Source of the DNA: Rhodococcus sp. KRD162 | GTDB taxonomy: Bacteria; Actinomycetota; Actinomycetes; Mycobacteriales; Mycobacteriaceae | Direction of reading: 5' to 3' | Length of the DNA: 64,000 nucleotides | Assembly: GCF_017168335.1 (NCBI RefSeq) | Contig: NZ_JABFAU010000003.1 | Span: 74,589 to 138,588 of the forward strand | In this document: positions 57,893 through 64,000 of the stretch, piece by piece | Layout of the letters: each line of letters starts with the position of its first letter | Position numbering within the stretch: position 1 is the first letter of the stretch | Program-made: the position numbers and the translations under genes | Notes under the pieces: generated by a model | Seen by the model: only the letters and a program-made list of their open reading frames with translations | Told to the model about the DNA's origin: nothing | Databases searched by the model: none

Positions 57893-59590
57893 GTGACCCA
57901 CGCTGTTTCCAACACACCCGTTTCCAACACACCGATCTCCACCGCGTCCGACGCCGCGGTCACCGCGGCACCCGTCTCGGCACCGGCGTTCACCTTCGCC
58001 GATCTCGGACTGCCCGAGGCCGTTGTCGCCGCCCTGGCACGCAACTCGATCACCGTGCCCTCCCCCATTCAGGAGAAAGCGCTGCCCGACGCCATTGCGG
58101 GCAAGAACGTTCTCGGTCGTGCGCAGACAGGTTCGGGCAAGACCCTCGCGTTCGGCCTGCCGATTCTGCAGCGTCTGTCGCTGCACACCGATCGACCGGC
58201 GGCCAAGCGCCCTCGTTCGCTCGTACTGGTTCCGACGCGCGAGCTCGCTTTTCAGGTCGTCGAATCTCTCGCGCCCTACGCCAACGCGCAGGGTCTACGA
58301 GTCATGCCTGCTGTCGGCGGCACCCCGTTCAACAAGCAGGTCGAACAGCTACGTCGCGGCGTCGATGTCCTCGTCGCCACACCGGGCCGCCTCGCCGATC
58401 ATCTGCGCCAGGGCACATGCATCCTCGACGCTATCGAGATCACCGCACTCGACGAGGCCGACCAGATGGCAGACATGGGCTTCCTTCCCGAGGTTCGGGC
58501 CGTTCTCGCCGATACTCCGGCGGACGGTCAGCGCATGCTGTTCTCGGCCACCCTCGACCGTGAGGTTCAGTCGCTGGTACGCCAGTTCCTGCCCGATCAC
58601 GTCGAGCACTCCACCCAGGACGGCAAGGCCAGCGTCCGAACGATGGACCACTACGTTCTGATGGTCGATCGGGGTCAGAAGGACCTGGTTCTCTCCGAGA
58701 TCGGTGCACGCGAGGGCGGCCGCACCATCATGTTCGCTCGGACGAAGCTGGGCTGCGACGGCATCACCGATCGCCTGCGGGCGCTCGGCATCGCCGCGGA
58801 GTCTTTGCACGGTGGAAAGGCCCAGAACCAGCGCACCCGCGTGCTCGAGCGCTTCAAGAACGGGCGCACGCCCGTCCTCGTCGCCACCGACGTCGCCGCG
58901 CGCGGCATCCACGTCGACGGTATCGATCTGGTCGTGCACGTCGATCCGCCAGCCGATCACAAGGATTACCTGCACCGTGCAGGACGCACCGCACGGGCGG
59001 GCGAGAAGGGCACAGTCGTCGCGATCGTGCTCCCCAACCAGCGCCGCCAGGTGCTACGCCTGACCGGAATGGCAGGCGTCAAGGCCACGGCCGTCAACGT
59101 CTCGCCGGGTTCGACCGAGCTCAACAGCATCACCGGCGCGAAGAAGCCGACCGGTGAGCCGCTGCGCGCCGAGTCCGCGCCCCGTGACCGAAACAGCCGT
59201 CCCCGCAGCGGCGGATACCAGGGATCCAACCCGCGCAGCAGCGGCGGATACCAGGGATCCAACCCGCGCAGCAGCGGCGGCTACCAGGGATCCAACCCGC
59301 GCAGCAGCGGCGGGTACCAGGGTGACCGCCCGCGTACCGGCTACCAAGGATCCAACCCGCGCAGCAGCGGCGGATACCAGGGATCCAACCCCCGTAGCGA
59401 AGGCGGATACCAGGGCGATCGCCCACGTCGCAGCGACTCGAGTGCATACCGCGGCTCGGACAGCCGGGGTTCCGACAACCGCCGCCCGGCATCTACGTCC
59501 CGCCAGGACGAACACCGGTCGGGAGGCTTCCGCAGCCGCACCGAGCGTCGCTCCTACGACGGATTCGACGGTCCGGCTCGCAGCCACTGA
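57893..59590 (+). CDS. DEAD-box RNA helicase with Gly/Tyr/Gln/Ser repeat tail
   Basis: A 565-residue helicase. Motifs: Q-motif SPIQEKALPDA, I AQTGSGKT, Ia PTRELA, Ib TPGR, II DEAD (LDEADQMADMG), III SAT, V ATDVAARGIH, VI HRAGRTAR. After residue 420 comes a low-complexity tail with seven YQG repeats (SGGYQGSNPRS type) and an Arg-rich end, which probably binds RNA. GTG start. It is related to RhlE/DeaD proteins acting in ribosome assembly and mRNA decay. A second such gene lies at 61913-63232. Confidence 0.93.
   Translation: MTHAVSNTPVSNTPISTASDAAVTAAPVSAPAFTFADLGLPEAVVAALARNSITVPSPIQEKALPDAIAGKNVLGRAQTGSGKTLAFGLPILQRLSLHTDRPAAKRPRSLVLVPTRELAFQVVESLAPYANAQGLRVMPAVGGTPFNKQVEQLRRGVDVLVATPGRLADHLRQGTCILDAIEITALDEADQMADMGFLPEVRAVLADTPADGQRMLFSATLDREVQSLVRQFLPDHVEHSTQDGKASVRTMDHYVLMVDRGQKDLVLSEIGAREGGRTIMFARTKLGCDGITDRLRALGIAAESLHGGKAQNQRTRVLERFKNGRTPVLVATDVAARGIHVDGIDLVVHVDPPADHKDYLHRAGRTARAGEKGTVVAIVLPNQRRQVLRLTGMAGVKATAVNVSPGSTELNSITGAKKPTGEPLRAESAPRDRNSRPRSGGYQGSNPRSSGGYQGSNPRSSGGYQGSNPRSSGGYQGDRPRTGYQGSNPRSSGGYQGSNPRSEGGYQGDRPRRSDSSAYRGSDSRGSDNRRPASTSRQDEHRSGGFRSRTERRSYDGFDGPARSH
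59202..59430 (+). repeat. 33-bp coding repeats in the helicase tail
   Basis: The unit encodes 11 residues, GGYQGSNPRSS, in five full or near-full copies with two shorter GDRPR variants, seven YQG in all. Copies are almost identical at DNA level, so copy number may vary between strains. It is a coding repeat, not CRISPR. Confidence 0.85.
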
Positions 59591-59610
59591 TCGGTCCCTC
59601 GGCGGCCACT

Positions 59611-59700
59611 GATCGGTTCACCATCGAGCGATCGTGAACCGATCTGCGTACATCCACGACACGAGGTGTCGCATTCTTCGCGAATGCGACACCTCGTGTC
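59611..59700 (+). terminator. Two tandem hairpins after the helicase gene
   Basis: The first stem is 59611-59621 with 59634-59644 (11 bp, 12-base loop). The second is 59658-59676 with 59682-59700 (19 bp, perfect, 5-base loop), followed by TTTGTG. The second is a strong intrinsic terminator. The sequence around the helicase stop, CCACTGATCGGT, is also repeated 28 bases on. Confidence 0.85.
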
Positions 59701-59775
59701 TTTGTGCGCGGGCAGGTTTCACATCTGCTCGGGGGTTGGCTCGCGCTCGATCGCTCGGCAAGGAAAGCTGTCTGT

Positions 59776-61227
59776 ATGACCTCAGCAGCAGAACCGACAG
59801 AACTGGCTCAGATCGGAGTCACCGGACTCGCCGTCATGGGCTCCAACATCGCACGTAACTTCGCCCATCACGGACACACCGTCGCATTGCACAACCGCAG
59901 CATCGCGAAGACCGATGCGCTGATCGACGAGCACGGCACCGAAGGCACGTTCATCCGCACCGAAACCATCGAGGAATTCGTGGCAGCGCTCGCGAAGCCG
60001 CGCCGGGTTCTCATCATGGTCAAGGCAGGAGATCCGACCGACGCCGTCATCGAGGAGCTCGCCGACGCGATGGAAGAGGGCGATATCATCATCGACGGTG
60101 GTAATGCGCTCTACACCGACACCATCCGCCGAGAGGCTGCGATGAAGGAGCGCGGTCTGCTCTTCGTCGGGGCCGGTATCTCGGGCGGCGAGGAAGGCGC
60201 GCTCAACGGCCCTTCCATCATGCCCGGAGGTCCGGCCGAGTCCTACAAGGCGCTCGGCCCGCTGCTGGAATCCATTGCAGCGCAGGTGGACGGCACCCCC
60301 TGCTGTACTCACATCGGACCGGACGGCTCCGGTCACTTCGTCAAGATGGTGCACAACGGCATCGAATACGCCGATATGCAGCTCATCGGTGAGGCGTACA
60401 ACCTCTTCCGCGACGCACTCGGCTACAACCCGGCGCAGATTGCCGACGTGTTCAGCGAGTGGAACAACGGCGATCTGGAGAGCTATCTGGTCGAGATCAC
60501 CGCCGAGGTGCTTCGCCAGGTCGACGCCAAGACGGGTCAGCCTCTGGTGGACGTGATCGTCGACGCCGCCGAGCAGAAGGGCACCGGACGCTGGACGGTC
60601 AAGGCTGCTCTCGACCTCGGAGTTCCCGTCACGGGTATCGCCGAGGCTGTTTTTGCTCGGGCTCTGTCGGGCTCGCGGTCCCAGCGTAAGGCCGCCGTAG
60701 GCCTTGCCTCCGGAACTCTGGCCGACAAGCCCACCGACGCAGAGCAGTTCACACACGACATCAGCCGGGCCCTGTACGCGTCCAAGATCGTCGCTTATGC
60801 ACAGGGTTTCGATCAGATCGCTGCGGGCAGCGCCGAGTACGACTGGAATCTGCATCCCGGCGACCTCGCCACGATCTGGCGCGGTGGTTGCATCATCCGG
60901 GCGCGGTTCCTCAACCGGATCAAGGACGCCTACGACGACGACGCCGAACTCCCCAGCTTGATCCTGGCACCGTACTTCCGCGACGCGATCGAGGACGCCA
61001 TCGACAGCTGGCGTCGGGTCGTGATCACCGCGGCCTCACTGGGCATTCCGGTACCGGCGTTCGCCTCCTCGCTGTCGTACTACGACGCGCTGCGGGCCGA
61101 GCGGTTGCCCGCTGCGTTGACGCAGGGCCAGCGTGACTTCTTCGGAGCGCACACGTACGAGCGCACTGATTCCGACGGCAAATTCCACACTCTGTGGAGT
61201 GGCGATCGCTCCGAGGTCCAGGCCTGA
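59776..61227 (+). CDS. gnd: 6-phosphogluconate dehydrogenase, decarboxylating
   Basis: A 483-residue enzyme of the oxidative pentose-phosphate pathway: 6-phosphogluconate + NADP to ribulose 5-phosphate, CO2 and NADPH. GVTGLAVMGSNIARN and NRSIAKTD form the cofactor site, ISGGEEGALNGPSIMPGG is the signature and FVKMVHNGIEY holds the catalytic lysine. Length is that of the long dimeric form. ATG at 59776; an upstream extension crosses the terminator. It ends at a hairpin. Confidence 0.96.
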   Translation: MTSAAEPTELAQIGVTGLAVMGSNIARNFAHHGHTVALHNRSIAKTDALIDEHGTEGTFIRTETIEEFVAALAKPRRVLIMVKAGDPTDAVIEELADAMEEGDIIIDGGNALYTDTIRREAAMKERGLLFVGAGISGGEEGALNGPSIMPGGPAESYKALGPLLESIAAQVDGTPCCTHIGPDGSGHFVKMVHNGIEYADMQLIGEAYNLFRDALGYNPAQIADVFSEWNNGDLESYLVEITAEVLRQVDAKTGQPLVDVIVDAAEQKGTGRWTVKAALDLGVPVTGIAEAVFARALSGSRSQRKAAVGLASGTLADKPTDAEQFTHDISRALYASKIVAYAQGFDQIAAGSAEYDWNLHPGDLATIWRGGCIIRARFLNRIKDAYDDDAELPSLILAPYFRDAIEDAIDSWRRVVITAASLGIPVPAFASSLSYYDALRAERLPAALTQGQRDFFGAHTYERTDSDGKFHTLWSGDRSEVQA

Positions 61228-61243
61228 CAAGGCTCGCACTCAC

Positions 61244-61278
61244 GCGGTGGCGCTGACCTCGTCGTCCAGCGCCACCGC
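61244..61278. terminator. Hairpin between gnd and the DUF4262 gene
   Basis: GCGGTGGCGCTG (61244-61255) and CAGCGCCACCGC (61267-61278) form a 12-bp stem with an 11-base loop between converging genes. Confidence 0.7.
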
Positions 61279-61297
61279 AGTGCATGGCGATGCTCTG

Positions 61298-61768
61298 TCA
61301 GTGTGGAATCGGGCCGAAGATCGGCTGCACCACGATCGAGGGGATGCCCTCCCATGGCAACGACCCGTCGAGGTCTCGCCAGACCGTCTGCACGGCACCG
61401 AATCGACCGTTTCCGTACACGTCGGAGGCGGCATGGAGGATGTCGGCGCAGTCCGGTACATCGATGGTGAACAACTCGAACCCTGCTGCCGAGCAACCCA
61501 TCCCGGCCTCGATGTCGAGCATTCCGGAGGCCACGAAGCTACCGAGCGAATTCAGGATCCGCGAGGACTCCTGCGGCCCGCGGCCCGTCACAACGATCTC
61601 CGGACTACCCAGATCGGTGAGTCCTACCGTGTAGCAGAAGGCCGGGTGAATTCCATACCGGTCGACCTCCGATTCGACATACTGCAGTGCCCACCCGAAT
61701 TCGTCGATCGAGCGCTTCAGATCCTGGACGTACTCGTCGGCACTGCGCCCCTGACACATTTTGCACAT
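61298..61768 (-). CDS. DUF4262 protein
   Basis: A 156-residue protein with the DUF4262 pattern: WALQYVESEVDRYGIHPAFCYTVGLTDLGSPEIVVTG near residues 27-63. The N-terminus MCKMCQG holds a CxxC. ATG 61768 is preceded by GGGGGAG. Function is unknown in the family. Confidence 0.8.
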   Translation of the reverse strand: MCKMCQGRSADEYVQDLKRSIDEFGWALQYVESEVDRYGIHPAFCYTVGLTDLGSPEIVVTGRGPQESSRILNSLGSFVASGMLDIEAGMGCSAAGFELFTIDVPDCADILHAASDVYGNGRFGAVQTVWRDLDGSLPWEGIPSIVVQPIFGPIPH

Positions 61769-61912
61769 AGCTCCCCCAACTCGGCATGCAACCGCCCCCT
61801 CGGCGATCACGGTCGTGGAACTCACTTCGAACATGCGTTCCAACGGCAGTATTGCGGCGGGTACCGACAAGAAGGGTCCGGGCGTCTTCGACGCAGCGGT
61901 AAGGTCACAGCC

Positions 61913-63232
61913 ATGCCGGGTCATTCCGCTCCATCGTTCGCAGACCTCGGCCTGCCGGTAGTTCTCGTGCACGCACTGGACAAGGCGGGTGTACGGACAC
62001 CGTTTCCGATCCAGATCGCTGCCTTGCCGGATGCGCTCGCCGGCCGCGACATCCTCGGGCGCGCACCGACCGGCTCGGGCAAGACGCTCGCATTCGGACT
62101 GCCTCTGCTCGTGCGGCTGGCCGGGCGCCGAAGCGAACCGGGCGCACCGCGCGGGCTCGTGCTGGCTCCGACTCGGGAACTCGCGCTTCAGATCCACGAG
62201 GTACTGGACCTACACGGTGCCGTCTTCGGTCTGCGCACGGTCGCGGTCGTGGGAGGAGTGCCACTCGAGCGCAACGTCCGCGACATTCAGCGCGGTATCG
62301 ACATCGTGGTCGCCACCCCCGGCCGACTCCGAGATCTGCTCGAGCGGCGGTCGATCACGTTGCGCCAGGTCGAGATGACCGTGATCGACGAAGCGGATCG
62401 GATGGTGGACATGGGATTTCTGCCCCAGGTCGAAGCCCTGCTCGCCGCGACACCCGCCGACGGCCAGCGGTTGCTGTTCTCGGCCACCCTCGATCAAGAC
62501 ACCGACCGACTGGTCGAGAAGTTCCTGACCGACCCCGCCGAACATTCACTTGCCGAATCGGTGAGTGAACCCGACATCGTGCACTACGTGTTTCGCGTCG
62601 ACGCTGCCCGCAAGACCGAAATAGCTGCCGCCGTTGCCAACAGAGACGGTCGCACGCTGCTGTTCGTCCGCACGACTCACGCGGTCGATCGACTCGCCGA
62701 CGAATGCCGCCGGCTGGGCGTTCCGATATCGTCGTTGCACGGCAACAAAACTCAGGCACACCGCACGCGTGCACTGGCCGAATTCGCTGACGGTAGCTCG
62801 CTCGCCCTGATCGCGACAGACGTCGCTGCGCGTGGCGTTCACGTCGATGACGTCACGCTGGTCGTGCACGTCGATCCGCCTCTCGATTCCAAGGATTACC
62901 AGCATCGAGCAGGCCGCACTGCCCGGGCCGGAGCGAGCGGGACAGTCGTGACGTTGGCCACTGCAGAGCAACTGGATCTCGTGTGCGCTATGGCGGAGGA
63001 GGCCGGTGTCCTTCCCATTGTGGTCGACACCGACACCGATTCGACCTCGTGGCGTCAGGCAACCGGTGCGCGAACGCCCTCCGGTCGGCCGACGCTCGCG
63101 CCCTCACGAACCTCCGGGGTCGACGGCGGCAATCGCCGATCGCGCGGGTCACGCGGCTCCGTGCCCTCCCGGCACGAGCGAAGCGGGCGCACCGGGGGCA
63201 GGCGGGGCGAGCGCCGAGGACGGCGCAGGTGA
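61913..63232 (+). CDS. DEAD-box RNA helicase (second)
   Basis: A 439-residue helicase with a full motif set: TPFPIQIAALPDA, APTGSGKT, PTRELA, TPGR, DEAD (VIDEADRMVDMG), SAT, ATDVAARGVH and HRAGRTAR. The C-terminal 60 residues are Arg/Gly/Ser-rich (GGRRGERRGRRR) and probably bind RNA. It is a shorter relative of the helicase at 57893-59590, without the YQG repeats, which suggests an old duplication. ATG after AAGG. It overlaps the next gene by four bases. Confidence 0.93.
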   Translation: MPGHSAPSFADLGLPVVLVHALDKAGVRTPFPIQIAALPDALAGRDILGRAPTGSGKTLAFGLPLLVRLAGRRSEPGAPRGLVLAPTRELALQIHEVLDLHGAVFGLRTVAVVGGVPLERNVRDIQRGIDIVVATPGRLRDLLERRSITLRQVEMTVIDEADRMVDMGFLPQVEALLAATPADGQRLLFSATLDQDTDRLVEKFLTDPAEHSLAESVSEPDIVHYVFRVDAARKTEIAAAVANRDGRTLLFVRTTHAVDRLADECRRLGVPISSLHGNKTQAHRTRALAEFADGSSLALIATDVAARGVHVDDVTLVVHVDPPLDSKDYQHRAGRTARAGASGTVVTLATAEQLDLVCAMAEEAGVLPIVVDTDTDSTSWRQATGARTPSGRPTLAPSRTSGVDGGNRRSRGSRGSVPSRHERSGRTGGRRGERRGRRR

Positions 63233-64000
63233 ACTCGCTCTGGTTGTCGATCACGCTCGCGCTGGTCTCGGCGTTTCTGTTCGCGTGTGCGTCGGTAGCG
63301 CAGCAGAGCGCCGCGGCCTCCGTGCCGGAAGGCACGTCCCTGGTATCGGCCCTCATCCGTAACCCCAGATGGTGGGTGGGGGTGATCGGAGACGGAGGCG
63401 GCTACGCAGTGCAGATCGCTGCGCTCTGGGTCGGTTCGGTGCTGGTCGTTCAGCCGTTGCTGGTCACCGCACTACTGTTCGCACTCCCGATGTCGGCGAA
63501 GTTGACGGGCCGAGCCCTTCCCGGCTCCACGTGGGCACTTGCGTTCCTGTTGGCGGCGGCGCTGGCCGTGTTCATAGTGGTCGGCGATCCCAGCGAGGGG
63601 AACACCGACGCACCCCTGTCCGACTGGATCGTTCCGCTGATCATCGCGGCCGTCGTGATCGGCGGCGCGGTGGCGGGCGGACTGCTGGCCAGGGCCCCCG
63701 GAGCCAGGGCGCTACTTCTCGGGGCGGCAGGAGGATTGCTGTTCGGCCTGGCTGCAGCTCTGACGAAGTTCGTCACCGACCTCGTCGAGACCGAGTTGTT
63801 CGGCGCGCTGACAGCCTGGCAGACCTACGCATTGGTCGGCTGCGGGGTTCTGGGGTTCTATCTGCAGCAACGCGCATTCCAGGTCGGCCCACTGTCGGCA
63901 TCGATGCCTGCCATCACTATCAGCGAACCTCTCGGCGCTGCATTCATCGGTGTCACGGTGCTGGACGAACGAATCCGAACCGACGGCGGCGCACTGGCGA
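63229..64000 (+). CDS. DMT-family transporter (3' end outside the window)
   Basis: The first 257 codons of a membrane protein of the drug/metabolite transporter type, with about eight helices inside the window: LWLSITLALVSAFLFACASV, VVQPLLVTALLFALPMSA, WALAFLLAAALAVFIVV and others. LSASMPAITISEPLGAAFIGVTVLDE is the typical end-helix motif (E-x-x-x-A-x-x-G). GTG start overlaps the helicase stop. The substrate is unknown. Confidence 0.8.
   Translation, partial: MNSLWLSITLALVSAFLFACASVAQQSAAASVPEGTSLVSALIRNPRWWVGVIGDGGGYAVQIAALWVGSVLVVQPLLVTALLFALPMSAKLTGRALPGSTWALAFLLAAALAVFIVVGDPSEGNTDAPLSDWIVPLIIAAVVIGGAVAGGLLARAPGARALLLGAAGGLLFGLAAALTKFVTDLVETELFGALTAWQTYALVGCGVLGFYLQQRAFQVGPLSASMPAITISEPLGAAFIGVTVLDERIRTDGGALA

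Noticed and set aside
59202..59430. Regular repeats that might suggest a CRISPR array
   Set aside because: The repeats are contiguous, in frame and translate to an 11-residue motif; there are no unique spacers or cas genes.
59704..59775. An upstream in-frame extension of gnd
   Set aside because: It begins right after the terminator stem and has no family similarity; MTSAAEPTE at 59776 is the natural start.

Overview
The window is GC-rich, densely packed actinobacterial chromosomal DNA. GTG starts and 4-base ATGA/GTGA overlaps are frequent. The gene set fits a Rhodococcus-like member of the Nocardiaceae: a Sap/GAP-family membrane protein, a HelR helicase behind a rifamycin-associated element, an IdeR-type iron box, a rhomboid-like/MprF-type aminoacyl-lipid synthase and fused UreAB subunits. 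Genus is inferred from gene content only. I see no rRNA, tRNA, IS element, prophage or CRISPR array.

Layout. (1) 1-8228: a urea operon on the minus strand, transcribed ureAB-ureC-ureG-ureD-ureE-ureF-urtA-urtB (urtB runs off the left edge). Upstream of it are a cytoplasmic UrtA/AmiC-like sensor gene and a divergent MarR gene. (2) 8349-12355: a small membrane protein, an ArgA-like acetyltransferase, a small hypothetical, and a TetR regulator divergent from a quinone reductase, with two matched operators between them. (3) 12430-25823: a bidirectional polysaccharide locus. Leftward, eight overlapping genes encode GT4, a flippase, GT2, STAS, a SpoIIE-type phosphatase, an anti-sigma-type kinase, a second STAS and a lone receiver. 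Rightward lie a hybrid histidine kinase, a very large GT-C-like membrane protein and a pyruvyltransferase. (4) 25979-30152: feoA-feoB, a NifU-like protein and a CPA antiporter. (5) 30373-41074: helR with its RAE, LysR/dapA, a short UvrA homologue, an isochorismatase-like hydrolase, a Sap-like protein, a DUF2470 flavin-fold protein and ndh. (6) 41163-45635: a second, canonical urease cluster (ureAB-C-F-G-D, no ureE). (7) 45721-52068: an HpcH-like lyase, a thioesterase, an iron-regulated gene and a siderophore ABC importer diverging from an IdeR box. (8) 52078-57618: an MprF-like synthase with a paired esterase, and BlaI with an M56 peptidase. (9) 57893-64000: two DEAD-box helicases flanking gnd and a DUF4262 gene, then a partial DMT transporter.

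The most notable system is the polysaccharide locus. Glycosyltransferases, a flippase and a full partner-switching cassette are translationally coupled in one operon with no sigma factor, next to a phosphorelay kinase. This suggests post-translational control of envelope or exopolysaccharide synthesis. The second is the pair of urease clusters: one has a divergent UreC and its own uptake and sensing genes, the other is canonical.
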